A stretch of 64,000 nt of DNA from Arabidopsis thaliana (GCF_000001735.4 NC_003071.7:17211443-17275442), one strand, 5' to 3'. Counted from the stretch's first letter, positions 34,557-47,172 are shown. The notes: generated by a model not told the origin, from the sequence alone. Made by a program: numbers and translations.

Positions 34557-36705
34557 ATTAATCCAATTTTAGGGATTCAAAATAACATTGCCAATGGGCA
34601 TAACTAACTAATATATATGCAGTCGTCTCGCAACTCTTTGTTGTTTAAATCCAATGAAGGATAAATTTGACTTCCTATTTTGGTGATAAGATATTAGATT
34701 TCTCGAGGGAACTTTTAAAGTTGACAAAAGTCACTTTGAAACATTTGACCAAAATATTTATAATGGCCACATGATTATATTTAATTCGGATTTTTGTAAT
34801 ATGTCGAAAGTCCAATATGCTCCAATTGTTGCAATGTTCACATGGTCTTTGCCCTAAATCATTGGCGTTTGATATTTACAATTAATTGCCATTCCTCAAT
34901 TTGTCTTTTGTCTTCAGAGCTATCACATCGACCGGTCTATATATCGTGTGCACCCTCCTCCACATATTAGAATCGGTTCTAGAATTTTTGTTTTTGTTAA
35001 TGGGATTTGGAAGGTTTATACGTCTTCATTGGATGAAAATAGTTTACCTAATAATTTAGCTCCAAGACACTTCGAATCGAATCCTTGTCTAGTAGTCATA
35101 CGGACCGACAAAAGTGTGTATACGTAGTTGCTTCCAGTTATGAATATTCTTGCAATTTTCTCATTATACAAACCACTATAGAGAAGCAAAGACAAAAGTC
35201 TGAATATATTAAAAGCAATTTCTATATATATTACATTTTTATAATGATTTTCTTTTTGCAATATTTACTAAAACTTATATATATGACATTGTACAATTAT
35301 TATTGTTTAGTAATTGTAGTCTGTTTTCTAACAATAATAGATTAAGAAATATATATATTTTTTAAATGATACGTGAACGAATGAGGAGTTGTTCTAATAT
35401 TAATTGAAAACATAAAATCAATGAAAATTGAAGCTTAATTATTTAAAAATTTATAAAAAAGTGTAAACATCAAATAAATACAAAGTTATAAATGCGAAAT
35501 AGTTTTATTAAATGCTAGAAAACATTTAACCTAAAGCATCTTCTAATTTCCCTTTTTGTGCTAATGGTTTTGTTATGCCACTATTCATTTGGACATAAGG
35601 CATGTATTGTTAAGAATATATAGAGCATGTATTGTTCTAGTGTAGTTGATACTCTAAACTTCTCACTAATGATCAATATAAAAGTAATGTTAATCATTTT
35701 TTTATATATCTCAGATGGTATTCGATATTATAAAACTGATGTCAAATACTAATGTTTAAGTAGTATAGCACAAAAGATTACAAAAAACATTAAAAGGGAA
35801 AGGGAAAGTGGTGATAATTATGCATAATTTATTGATTCCATAAGTCATCTCGTCTCTTTTTCAAAATCTTTACTTTAACCACTCAAAAGCAACCAAGTAC
35901 ATATACATGAGCGATTATATAAACATTATGCACTAACTTCATGATGTGCATACGACAAAGTAGTGACATATACTTATGTATTATGGGGCACAATAAGAGG
36001 CCCTCGCTCTTAATGTCATCCAGATGGAGGATAAGGACAAACTAATCCATCATTTCAAAACCTCTTAAGCTTTCAATTTTTATTTTAGTTGCAGTATCAC
36101 ACTATAATATTAAAATTGTATTTCGGTCTACGGTAATTTGTATGAAAAAGGGTAAAGCCTTTAGAGACTTAATTGTTTTTAATAACTTCTCTGGATATAA
36201 ATGGGAAAATAACTATTAAAGAAAACTAGGAAATTAGGAGATTGGAATTAGCCAATTAGGCGTATCTTTCTCTTCTTATAATGGGAAAGGGACTTGACAG
36301 GAGAAAGCAGATGAAAATTAAAGAAGAGCAAACACTTCACACTTGATGAAAAGAAGAAAGTTTAAATTTTGGAAAGAATTTAACAAATAATTAAATCAAC
36401 TATATTAGTATTAGGGGTCAAGTGGAGATTCTTTTGTGCTAATTTGATAATATGGGTCCCATTGGCCAGAAAAAGTTAAATTATTAAAAATAAAAGGAAA
36501 AGTTTTTGTTTTTTTTTCGTCAAAATGAGAATTTTAAAGTTGGAATTAAGAATAATAATATAAAATTTATATCCGTATTTGGTTCACCATCACTAAAATT
36601 TTATTTCATGGATCCCACAATTATTTTCCCTCAAATCATCCAAATGGAAAATCTTTGGCAAATGTAGAGAATCAGATGCAAATAACAGAAGAGGAAACTA
36701 AACCA

Positions 36706-36724
36706 CATATATATATATATATAT
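36706..36724. repeat. (AT)n microsatellite
   Basis: Alternating AT tract followed by GTGTGTG. It is a simple repeat of the kind prone to length change. Confidence 0.9.
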
Positions 36725-37110
36725 GTGTGTGTCATTTGGCCCAGAAAAAGGTAGAGGATACAACAAATAGGTGCCTGAGTTATCACATTGCAGGCCTTTA
36801 GGAGACCAGTAAACCCATTTGGATTAATTAAATCAGAATGCTAAAAGTGTTTATTGTTTTCTTAACTATAATTAATACCAACAATATGCGATATTTATTA
36901 TAACAGACAGTTACCATATAGTAAGTATTAACTTGCAATTTCAAACAAAACATTCGTATATTTGTTGCATGTGTGTACATAAAAGTAGAAAAGGAAAGCT
37001 GGAATTACTAGGTTATGGATTGCTGCAGAAGGAGTGTTTGTTAGGGATTGCAGGTGATTTGAATTATGCAGAAAAAGGAAATATACAGAAGTGGTTTAAA
37101 AACAAAGAGT

Positions 37111-37159
37111 AAACGTAAGTTGCTTGATTGACAAAAAAAAAAAAAAACGTAAGTTGCTT
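37111..37159. repeat. Micro-insertion with 15-bp direct repeats
   Basis: AAACGTAAGTTGCTT at 37111-37125 and 37145-37159, identical. The insert is GATTGAC followed by an A tract. This is the clearest example of an A-tailed mini-insertion with a long perfect target-site duplication. Confidence 0.6.
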
Positions 37160-37511
37160 TTTCAACAGGTAAAATTTGACATTTTATTAAGAATGTTCAG
37201 TCCAAATAAACGCGCGAATCGATCTGAATCTAAAGAAAAAAATCATATCTCAAAACCTAATTGAGATTATTTTTCATGGTAATATTTTTTCTTTGAACCA
37301 AAATTTTCTCTATATCTTTAAGATTTTATAGATCCAATACAACTGAAACGAATGCAATGAAAATATTCATGTTGAATTATAGAACAGAAACAAACAAATT
37401 AAATAAATGCTAAATTTTCCTTCTTTTTGTTTTAATCATTTCAATACATACATAGAATTTGAACTAATTAATTTATATAAAACATTCTACAAACTTGATT
37501 ATTCTATATAT

Positions 37512-37556
37512 TGTTATGGTAAACTTTTTTTTTTTGATCAAACTGTTATGGTAAAC
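37512..37556. repeat. Micro-insertion with 13-bp direct repeats
   Basis: TGTTATGGTAAAC at 37512-37524 and 37544-37556, identical. The insert is an 11-T tract plus GATCAAAC, the opposite orientation to the one 400 bp upstream. Confidence 0.6.
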
Positions 37557-38400
37557 ATGAATGCATAGATAGATGATTTTAAGTATGCGATTAAAATTTT
37601 GTTGGGATGCAAAATGAAATATGTATGACAAGACAAGACAATGGTGTGTGTTATTGCATGTGAAGAGATGTGATGGTGACTTCAATGACTTGACCTCTCA
37701 ATCTCCTCCTCTCTCTGTCTCTCTGCTGGTCCTCTCTTAAATTTGTTTTCTTATTTTTTTCTTTTTCTTATAACTAATTCGATTTTTTTTAATGAAGCTA
37801 AGCTACCAAAAAACCATCTCCTTTCTAATTTTCGCTATAGTAATTAAATGATCAAAACGCACCAAAACCAACACCCATATGTTTACATGCATAGAATTTA
37901 AATGTAATTCATATTATATACTAATTAGCTTCTTTTTTTTTGCAACTTTTTGTTTTCTTATATAGCACATAAATTTTTGTACCATTGCCTCTTCACTTCT
38001 ATAGCTTGCCGAAATTAATATAAATATTATTATTGGCTATTTATTTTGTTGTCAATACTTTTCTTGTAGGTAATAATAATTACATGAACTTTTTATCTAT
38101 CACATGAGACTATGAGAGGTCCCTTCCTAGTTATACGGTTATGCGAAAATAGCGGCTTTCAAAAATAACGGTACGGCCGAGGCGTTTACTTTAAACGGGC
38201 TCCGTTTACTTCAAGTCTGTCACAACGTTCGTCACGTGTCATTGAACACACTATCACCTGACTAGCTTACCACACCCCAGACCAATAATTATTGCTCTGT
38301 TACTAAACATTAGCCACGTAAAAGTCTTGAGTTTAAGAAAATTGTATAGTAATAAGACAAACTTTTACTTATAGTTCAATAATTTTTTTTATGTAATTCC

Positions 38401-38420
38401 ATATATATATATATATATAT
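38401..38420. repeat. (AT)10 microsatellite
   Basis: Pure AT dinucleotide tract in the BOP2 upstream region. Confidence 0.9.
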
Positions 38421-39544
38421 TATCACATGGTATAGTATTTAATTATGTGATGGTCTCCATCTACACCAGATTTTCTTTGCAATGACCTAACAAACCAAGA
38501 CCAACTTTAACCATGTGTTGAAAGCACTTGAAACCGTCTATGTTCACAGGTTAGCTACTCAATTATAACTAAAGTTAGCTAACGTAATAGTATATGAATG
38601 ATTTAGTTGGAATGCGAATAATAATTTTTGTTGTAGGAGCACTGACTTCCACATGCCATGAGTAGGCCTAGAGCTTAAGTCTCAGTCTCATTTTCATGCG
38701 TCTCTCTCACTCAATGTTCCACTAGTTCCAGTAGTATTAAATGAATAATAGAGCCTTTGCATATAACCAGAGAGAGTGAGAGACCTTTGGGCCAAAAGCT
38801 CTAACAAAAATTCCTTTTGTTTCAGAGAATAGAGAGAAAGAGAGAGAGCTAGAGAGAGAAAATGACAATTGAAAAAACTTGGGAGTTGGAGTTAAGAGAT
38901 ACCTGAAACTTTCTGTTTCTGTGATGACTGTGACCACTGGACTTTGCTTTTCTCTATCATCTCTGCTCTCAGGGGCTTTCTTGTCTATTCATCATCTTAT
39001 ATATATCATTTTCAGTTAACTCTACTTATCAAAATTTACACTGTATTATTGCATAAAATAAGATCTGGATTAGACTAAAATCTTGTATTGACACTAATCA
39101 AACATCTCAGTGTTTTCTCTTTGTATTTTCCTCGGTCAAACATCTCAAGATTTTTTTTTTTAATTATTTTTTTTCATTTTACAAATTTCGTATCTTTACA
39201 TTATTTGTTTGACAAGACATATACTTCTCTGATTTGAAAGCATAACAAGAAAACGTACTTGTGTGATTGATACCTCAGTAACAGTTTTTTTTTCCGCTCT
39301 TCATATTATCTACCATATGGAAAAGACATTCTTATAGATCAATATGTTTTTTAAATGAAACTATGGTCTAAGACAAAATAGCTAGACACAATGGCCATGA
39401 TATTTTCTGTATATATAAAAACGAAAAAAAAAAATATTGATCAACCAGTATATGAAATTTAAGATCATGTAAATAACAAATAAAGACATTTAGTAGCAAA
39501 AAAAGAAGGATAGATCGCGTAATAAGATACATTTATCATCGAAC

Positions 39545-39591
39545 AAATCACATATTCATATGCCGACCCACAAAAAATCACATATTCATAT
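39545..39591. repeat. Micro-insertion with 17-bp direct repeats
   Basis: AAATCACATATTCATAT at 39545-39561 and 39575-39591, identical. The insert is only 13 bp, GCCGACCCAC plus A. It is the shortest insert and has the longest duplication in the set. Confidence 0.5.
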
Positions 39592-40538
39592 TACAGTCAT
39601 AATTCATAACAACATTCGTCTTATTTATTTGAGTTGCAGACCCCCAATTTATATAGTACGTATGTATAGTAGACGGGTTTAAGGTCTACAACAATTATTC
39701 GATTTTGATAACTTTGAACCATATGGTTCACGTGGACAAGAGTGGTGTTTTTTATTCCACATATCATATATGGTGTTGAGTGTCGATCAAATTAGAATCC
39801 AAGGAAAAAAGAAACTCCATAATTAAATTTATTATTCTTTAATTATACAGACTATATATAGTAATGTTGCATTTGTGGACAAGACTAATTAATATGTTTT
39901 CGATAGGTAAAATCGAATAAAAGAGTCAATGGTGAAACAAGTTGGCGATAATTAACCTTTTTCTAATCGAGGGGCCAAAGAAAGGTAAAATAATAATGGC
40001 CCGACAAATGAAATTCGATATGATTTAATGAGGATTTACCATTAAATTTGGTTGTCACTTTCATAGACTTTTTTCACCAATTTCCAGATCTCCCACTTTA
40101 CCATTCCATCATTTTTGGGAATTTCATTATTCTAAATTCAAGTATCAGTCTAATTAATTAACTAATACTCCTATCTTTCCGTAGCTATTATTTTATAACA
40201 GTTACAAAAATACGTGGCAAGAAAAAGAGTGTATTTCCATTTTCCAGCGTTCAAGATTAATGGGCCATTTGATTTTCTAAATATTGGGCCAAAGAGAGAA
40301 TCCATAGAAGCCCATTTTAAACTATCATATCTTCCCGCGAAAAAGATAGTGTAACCACTTTCTTTAACAGCGAATATGACCTTCCCGTGATAGTCACTCT
40401 TTTGGATTCCATTCACCACCTTTGATCAATTCAAGTTTGACACGCTTCTCTCGAATCCTTCTAACATATAATAGATCCATCGGATCCTCCAAAACCACAA
40501 GTTAAAAAAATTATTCAAGAAACACGAGAACAAAAACA

Positions 40539-41444
40539 ATGGCGAAATTATTCATCAAGCAAGCAGAGCAATATGCAGCAGCCCGACCCAGTTACCCCAC
40601 CAAACTCTTCGAATATATCGCATCGAAAACACCGTGCCACGACCTTGCCTGGGACGTTGGCGCCGGAAGCGGCCAAGCCTCACGATCGGTATAATAGTGT
40701 TGTTCAAATCTCCAAATAACTCATGTTAGTCTTTCAATCTTGATTCAAAATTCTATATCATTTTAATCTTGTCCTTCTTTTCAGCTAGCCGGAATCTACA
40801 AGAACGTGATTGCTACAGACACGAGCTCAAAGCAACTTGAATTTGCTGCAAAGCTTCCCAACGTCCGTTACGAGATCACTCCACCGACGATGTCTTCATC
40901 GGAGATCGAGAAGCTAGTAGCACCTGAATCATCAGTTGATTTAGTCACCGTCGCTCAAGCCCTTCATTGGTTCGACCTCACGAACTTTTACAGCAACGTG
41001 AAACACGTGCTCAAGAAACCCAACGGAGTAATCGCCGCCTGGTGCTACACCAATCCGGAAGTTAACGACGCCGTGGACAAGGTCTTTCAACGGTTTTACG
41101 ATGAGAAACTTGGTCCTCATTGGGATCTAGCGCGACGGCTTGTGGAGGATGGGTACAGAGGAATTGAGTTTCCGTTCGAGAAAGTGGATAATGATGAGTC
41201 AACGGAAAGTCAAAGTTTTCCGGTGAGGTTTGTAACGGAGAAAGAAATGGTGTTTGAAGAGTATATGACGTATCTGAGGTCATCTTCGGCGTATCAGACG
41301 GCTAAGGAGAAAGGTTTAGAGCTTTTGACGGCTGAGATGGAAGGAGAGTTTGCTGGTTCGTGGAAAGAAGATGGGAAAGAGAAGAAAGTTGTTAGGTATC
41401 CGATTTATCTGTTGATCGGAAGAGTTGCAGAAGAACGTGTATAA
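40539..41444 (+). CDS. Class I SAM-dependent methyltransferase
   Basis: 269 residues from two exons, 40539-40688 and 40785-41444, joined in phase 0. It starts MAKLFIKQAEQYAAARPSYP. Motif I, DVGAGSGQASRS, is the SAM-binding glycine loop and is split from LAGIYKNVIATD (motif II) by the intron. Later comes VDLVTVAQALHWFDL, typical of the methyltransferase-11 / ubiquinone-biosynthesis-like group with the conserved HWFD. The substrate is unknown. No transit peptide is obvious, so it is probably cytosolic. A broken copy of the middle of this gene lies at 46917-47172 between two duplicated downstream genes. Confidence 0.92.
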
Positions 41445-41716
41445 ATTGATATCTCTCAGTTAGGCATTTCGTCGAACACCTTGTGCTTACACACAAGAAG
41501 ACATTAGTTTTGATTGGTTCAATGTAAAAATAAAACTTTGTCGTTCCAGCATTCCTGGGGATCTCTAATCTTTCCTTTTTTACCCCACGCGCGACTACAC
41601 AATATCTAAATTCCACTGAAAAAGAAAAAAAGCGACTATACTCTATATTGCTCTTTCAGATTTGCTATCTAACGTTAAGAAAAAAATAAAAAATGACGCT
41701 ATCTCTATAAAGTATA
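41445..41716. other. 3' flank of the methyltransferase gene
   Basis: Short spacer that runs into the end of a Helitron-like element. Nothing else seen. Confidence 0.4.
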
Positions 41717-42845
41717 CTAGATTTTCATCCGCAGTATAGCGCGGGACGATTTATTTTTTAAAAGTAATATATATTAAAACTTATAAATTTTAATTTTATA
41801 AAATATTTTTATTTTACAGTTTATAATTGTTATTAGGTAACCCTATACCACGAATCCATGAGATAATTGTTAAAAAACTGGAGTTTTAATCCCTATTAAA
41901 ACAGTATATTAATAATATTTTAAAATTTTATAAATATTGATTCAAATACATCCACCATATAACCCAATTCTAAAATAAAACTCGTTATGTAATTTTTTTA
42001 CCCGTCCCGTGATTATTTTTCTAAAGTAGTAATTTTTAAAATTTAAGAATTATTTTTTATATATTAAAGTTTTGCAAATTGTATCATTCTCTAATACATT
42101 TATATTTTATTGTTTAATTTTATATATAGTAACATTATACATACCACATAACATTTTTGGTTTTATATAATCTTTTCTAAATTAGGATGATTTGATATGT
42201 TTAATATTAGTGGTTTTACAAAATAATAAATTAAAGATTTAACCCGTATTGAAACGGTGGATTAATCATATTTTACTTTTTTATTAATGTTGATTCAAAA
42301 ACCCGTCTCTCCAAATTCGTCTTGCCAAAAAGTCATTTAGTTTATTAATATTAATTTTATTAATGATATGACTCTGAATTATATTCTAAATATTTTAGCT
42401 AATAACATAGGAGTGCACCATATTTATTTAATAGGGGAATGTACCATATGATCCGAATACACTTTTATCCAAATCCACCAAAAAAGTCTTGCAAAAATAT
42501 TATAGAGATAAGAAACGATAGTCGGTTTTGATACGTATAAGATTAGCAAATATATTAGTTAGCTTAAATTAGTTAAAAAATACAAATTGAAAAGGTATAT
42601 TACATTATTCGAATATAGTATCAAAACTTATATAACAGAGAGATTTGATAATTTTTTAATTGTTGAATACTTTTTTTGTGCCAATTTTTATGTGATTAAG
42701 ATTTACTTGATTTCGTATATAAAATATTAAATTGACTTATTTGTTTATAATTTGGTAACATATAGATATTTGAATATTCAGTATATTTTGCTTCAGTTTA
42801 GGAAATCTTTGATGACCCGTCTTTAAATCCAATAAGCCCTATAAT
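41717..42845 (-). mobile_element. Helitron-derived segment (3' end present, 5' end not found)
   Basis: Read on the minus strand, the left edge ends with a short GC-rich hairpin (CCGC...GCGG) about ten bases before CTAG, followed by T. This is the rolling-circle transposon 3' signature, with insertion between A and T. The interior is very AT-rich with no helicase or Rep coding. It abuts a second, better-preserved element, so its own 5' end may have been lost or overwritten. Confidence 0.45.
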
Positions 42846-43790
42846 CTAGATATTAACCTGCAGTATACCGCAGGTACGCTTATATTTTAGTTAAAATAAA
42901 ATCTTTTATTGTAAAGATGATTTAAAAATATATGATATTATTTTATTTGATTTTATATGTATAGTAAACTGTGAGTTCATGTATATGTTTTGTTGATATT
43001 ATCTATATTATTTAGTGTTTAAGATTATACACTTGTAGTTTGATTGTTAATTTAAGAGTTTCACCTCTAGTATTCCATCTTGTATTAATATCGATCTAAA
43101 CCCGTCAATTCTAGGATTTTCCAGCTTTTATTAAAAATTGAATCACATCTAATATGTTATTAATTATTGTACTATATAAGATTATAAATTTTCAATATAA
43201 TATGTATGAAATTGAATAGAAATATTTCAAATTATGACCCGTTACTCAGTAGAAAGTTTTCTTAAATCTATTTTTCACCCGTTATAATATTTTTTCATGT
43301 ATTGAACAGTTTATATTCGTTTTTAAAAATTCAAATTGTGGCATATGCGAAATAACTCTAATTATTATTTTTATAATGATGATATTATTTTTCCGCAAAA
43401 ATAAAATCATATAAAGATGAGAAGTGAACTAGAATAATTAATAAAAAAATTAATATGATAATTTAGATATCAAATATAATTTGTTGATTTTAATTGGTTA
43501 CTTTTTTGGAAATTAATAATGTATTTCGTTTTTTTAATTAAATTCAATTAATTAAAATTTAGATATCAAATCTTATATGTTGATTTTGATTGGTTATTAT
43601 TTTTGGAAAATAATAATATATTTCGTTTTTTAATTAAATTTAATTAATTAAATTAGTATTTGACTTTTTAATCATTAAAGAGATAAATTAATTTACTCTT
43701 TAAAATTTTATTTCTAATGGCATACCTATGTAATTACTTACAAAAATTAAGGTTACATTTAAAATATACTTCCCAAATAATATAGTAGGA
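42846..43790 (-). mobile_element. Non-autonomous Helitron, about 945 bp
   Basis: The minus-strand 5' end is TCCTACTATATTATTTGGGA, with A immediately before TC. The 3' end has the 6-bp-stem hairpin ACCTGC-GGTATACT-GCAGGT and then CTAG. No target-site duplication is expected for this class. It has no coding capacity, as in AtREP-type elements. The base after CTAG is A rather than T, so the last position may be mutated or the edge shifted. Confidence 0.6.
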
Positions 43791-44383
43791 TATTTTTAAT
43801 ACGAAATTTTAACTGTATGATTACTAAAAACAAGCAAAAGGTAAATCGCTTTGCTAGGAGCCTAGGACCATTTGGTCATGCAATGACTCATTTGGTAATG
43901 CAAGCTAAAACTAAATCGTAAGACTACCAAAAGCAAGCAAAGGTGATTCAAACGAGGTAGTGTAGTGGTACTTGGGTCATGACATAAGGAAAAGGGATTT
44001 TAATCCTCAGACCTTAAAGCGCTTGAATTCGATTTTCATTTTGTACTATGTCATTTTCTAATGACCACTTGTTTTTTTTTTGAGTTTCGGCCCATGAAAT
44101 TAACATGTGGTGGGCTTGCAGAAACTTCTGCCAAGGATCATATGCTCAGCCGAGAGTAGTTCGCTCTAGTTGTAGTTCTGATTGTGAGAAATCGACGACT
44201 AGATATCCTATTCTAATCTTTTTTTTTAAAAAAGATATGCCCACGAAAGTAAAAGAAATGATCGAAAACCAAGTCAAATTTACCCTCATCTATTTGCGTG
44301 TGTATGTACGAAGGCATTTTTTTTAGCAAAAATGTATCAAAGCATTGGCATCGCGTAATTATAAACTTTATAACCCTTAGAGA
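43791..44383. other. Spacer with weak SINE-like sequence
   Basis: Around 43947-44070 there is a stretch with TAGTGTAGTGG and GAATTCGATTTTC, faintly like Pol III A and B boxes. I do not call it a SINE. From 44240 the sequence is the start of the duplicated segment that reappears at 47468. Confidence 0.3.
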
Positions 44384-45391
44384 TAGAGCTGTCAATTGGG
44401 CAGGCCGCCCATGGACTTGCCCAGTCCAAATGCATATGGACGGGCTATATTCCGAACCATAAAACAAATGATCTAATTGGGCATATGACCAGTTTTGTCC
44501 GCGGATAATATGGGCTTGACCATATGGACAATGGGCTGCCCATGGGCATGAATTGAGTCAATAGACATGTCTTCATTTTAATCATATTTTTATAATTTTA
44601 ATTATAATTACAACTAAATAATTTTCAAATTCTATATTTTACATTTATAAGTTTCTATCTTTATGAAAATTTTAAATTTTAATAAATTGTTTCTTATTAA
44701 ATTATTTATAGTTTTGAAGGAAAGATAGTATTCCACAATTTTTTAGAATACACAAATTTTCAATTTTACGGTTTTGACGGGAAAAATACAATTCTCCGAT
44801 TTTACGAATTTGACCGAAAAACGTAATTTCGTAAATTTTCCTCTTAAATCGCGATTTTAATTGGCGAGAACACAATTTTACGGTTTTGATGAGAAAACGC
44901 AATTCTCCGATTTTATGGTTTTGACGGGAAAACACAATTTTTCTGCCAAAATCGTGATTTTATTTTATTGGCGAAAAAAACATAATTTTACAGTTTTGGT
45001 GAGAAAACACAATTCTCCGTTTTGGCGGGAAAAAACAATTTTATGATTTTACAGTTTTGGCAGAAAAAAACAATTCCATAATTTTTCCGCCAAAATCGTG
45101 ATTTTATTGTATTGGTAAGAAAAACACAATTTTACCGTTTTGTCGGAAAAATGCAAGTCTTCGATTTTTACAATTTTTGCGGAAAATTTCTTTAAAATCA
45201 TGATTTTTGATTTATCAATAATAAATGAGCTGACCATGGGCTTGCCCATATGGACATGATCTTTATTGGGCATGGACATTTTTCAGACCATTGTCCATTA
45301 TGGACCGTCCAACTTGGCCCATAAAAAAAACTGTCCGTACGGACACGCCCAATGGTCCTTGGACGGACCATTTGACAGCTCTACTTAGAGA
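44376..45391. mobile_element. Non-autonomous hAT element, 1000 bp, with 8-bp target-site duplication
   Basis: The element at 44384-45383 has terminal inverted repeats TAGAGCTGTCAA / TTGACAGCTCTA. It is flanked by the perfect 8-bp duplication CTTAGAGA (44376-44383 and 45384-45391). The ends contain many GGCCCA/TGGACGG-like subterminal motifs. The middle (about 44745-45190) is a degenerate array of units like TTTTACGGTTTTGACGGGAA. It has no transposase. The duplicated segment downstream keeps a single CTTAGAGA at 47582-47589, which is the empty site. Confidence 0.85.
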
Positions 45392-45973
45392 TACCCGCAC
45401 GTACACTAGCTACTGAGGAGTCTGAGCTACACTATCTTTTTCTTGTTTCACTAGAACACATTCACATTAACTACAACTTCAAATATGATAAAAGGAAACA
45501 CTTTTAAAACAAATACATATTTCTAATTCCTTTTCCTTGGAACATTTTCATGCGTTCAAAGCTTTTCTTGTGAATCATACTACATATCTCCTCGTGCAAG
45601 TAAGGAACACAGTTAAATACATTACTTTTAGTAAACGTACACTTCCTAAAAGGGACATGCATGTGTGGCTTGAAAGAATGTAAAACTTCAATTTAACTAA
45701 AACATAAACTTAAACTAAAACGAGAAGTTAAACTAAAAAATAAATGCAAACCGTAATATTATTACGTTAAACGTTTAAATGGCAAGGAAACACAGACAGT
45801 CAGCCAATTTTGGAAGTAATTTTGTCATATCCATGATTTATCCGATTATCAAATCAAATATCTCATACATACCCATATAAATACCCCTCCGCTTACGCTT
45901 TATTTGCCACACAACACCTTTAGTTAAAACATTTTTTAAACCAAATCAAAACAGATAACCAAAAGAAAAGAAA

Positions 45974-46420
45974 ATGGAAAAATCAAACGTTTTCCTCCTC
46001 TCCATACTTCTCATGGCTTCACTCTTCTCCATATCCCACGCCTTTCAACTCTGGGGCTACGCAATCGACCGAGTCAGCATTCGTGGTGTCGTGTATTGTA
46101 GCCTTGACGGAGATCCAAGCGCACCACCTGTCTCCAATGCCACAGTCTATATTGAATGTCCAGGCGGCTCAAACTCAACCCTCGCTCAAGCAGTGACCAA
46201 TCAGGTTGGTGTATTTACCCTTGTGTTCAACCCCGGCAATACGACTTTTGTTAATCCAAATAAGTGCGACATCAAAGTAAATCTTCCAACTAACTCATGC
46301 TTTATCTATCCACCGGGTGGCGTTCTCATAGCCTCAGTTAATGAGCTGCTTAGCATCATCCTCCAGAATCTTTTGATTATCGCTACCTATGCCACTACAC
46401 CATTTCTCAGCCTTGGTTAA
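45974..46420 (+). CDS. Pollen Ole e 1 allergen/extensin-like secreted protein, copy 1
   Basis: 148 residues, one exon. The signal peptide is MEKSNVFLLSILLMASLFSI with cleavage after SHA. The mature part has the Ole e 1-type beta-sandwich wording: RGVVYCSLDGDPSAPPVSNA, VYIECPGGSN, QVGVFTLVFNP, CDIKVNLPTNSCFIYPPGG. Conserved cysteines for disulphides are present. N-glycosylation sequons include NAT and NST. It acts outside the cell, probably in the wall; no partner is known. A tandem copy lies at 48067. The C-terminal 25 residues differ most from that copy. Confidence 0.88.
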   Translation: MEKSNVFLLSILLMASLFSISHAFQLWGYAIDRVSIRGVVYCSLDGDPSAPPVSNATVYIECPGGSNSTLAQAVTNQVGVFTLVFNPGNTTFVNPNKCDIKVNLPTNSCFIYPPGGVLIASVNELLSIILQNLLIIATYATTPFLSLG

Positions 46421-46916
46421 TGTTTATCGCTAACTATGCCATCGGTGCTTCTCGACAATGATGTATGATGCGATCGTCTCTGCCTTAAAGTGTGTGCGCC
46501 TTATATGTATACTGTGATTTTAATGTATGGTCGTCTACTATTATATATATAGGGAGAAATAAGTGAGGCATATATATGCTCCACAAAAGCTTATATATAA
46601 GCAGCTCCGTCTTTGTCATCTTTATGTACTTAACTAAAAGGATACTACATAATAGTAATAAGTGGGTATGTATTTTATCATCAATAATTCTCTTAAATAC
46701 TAGTTATTACTGTCTTTATATATATATACACTAATGGATTTTGAAAAACGTTAGTACTTCCGCAGTTTTTAGTTCAGCTTACTAGTTGGAAAAATCAGAG
46801 GGTTTATACTTTCTTAAAAATTAAATTGTTGGACTAAAGATCAACTGGGGGAAAAAATGTTTTAAGCTGTTGACAAATATTAATATCTATTAATTTAATA
46901 TAAAATACAAAGTAAT
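46421..46916. other. 3' flank of Ole e 1-like copy 1
   Basis: Includes about 300 bp (46549-46852) missing from the downstream copy, then TTTTAAGCTGTTGACAAATA, which is shared with 48656-48675. No gene. Confidence 0.5.
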
Positions 46917-47172
46917 CCAACGTCCATTATAAGCTCACTCCACCAACGATGTCATCGAGCAGCTAGTGGCGCCGGAATCATCAGTCGATTTAGTCACCGT
47001 CGCACAAGCCCTTCACTGATTCAACTTCACCACCTTTTACAGCAACGTGAAACACGTGCTCAAGAAACCCAACGGGGTAATTGCCGCCTGGTGCAAGATT
47101 TTCCGACGGTTTTACGTTGAGAAAACTTGGCCCTCATTGGGATAAAGCGAGGCGGCTAGTGGAAGATGGGTC
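46917..47172 (+). pseudogene. Methyltransferase gene fragment
   Basis: Matches the middle of the methyltransferase gene at 40539-41444, from CAACGTCCATTATAAGCTCA through GGCGGCTAGTGGAAGATGGG. It has no start. The HWFD tryptophan codon has become TGA (CTTCACTGATTC). About 37 bp after GCCTGGTGC are deleted, and a base is gained near GAGAAAACTTGG. Its position between the Ole e 1-like copies suggests the duplicated unit once included methyltransferase plus Ole e 1-like genes. Confidence 0.85.

Larger units (their letters stand above)
28762..40538. other. About 11.8-kb gene-poor region between BOP2 and the methyltransferase gene
   Basis: No ORF over 118 residues and none with protein-like wording apart from a 42-codon frame at 33698-33826. 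The first ~300 bp are the BOP2 leader (GAAAGAAAGAAAGAGAGAGA tract near 28999). It holds (AT)n tracts at 36706-36724 and 38401-38420 and several micro-insertions described separately. ACGTG cores occur near 38235 (CGTCACGTGTC). For Arabidopsis this is a long intergenic stretch, and with a developmental regulator at one end it probably holds distal regulatory DNA. Confidence 0.6.
44240..46920 (+). repeat. Segmental duplication, copy 1 (Ole e 1-like gene unit)
   Basis: The unit starts CCCACGAAAGTAAAAGAAAT and includes the promoter, the gene at 45974 and the 3' flank to GTAATCCA. It matches 47468-48720 closely, apart from the inserted hAT element (44384-45383) and about 300 bp of 3' flank absent from copy 2. 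Confidence 0.85.

Noticed and set aside
43947-44070. SINE-like stretch with faint A-box and B-box
   Set aside because: The B-box match is poor, and I find no target-site duplication or clear tail.
44213-45279. ORFs in both orientations within the 44-45 kb region
   Set aside because: Most lie inside the repetitive interior of the hAT element, and the repeats explain the open frames.
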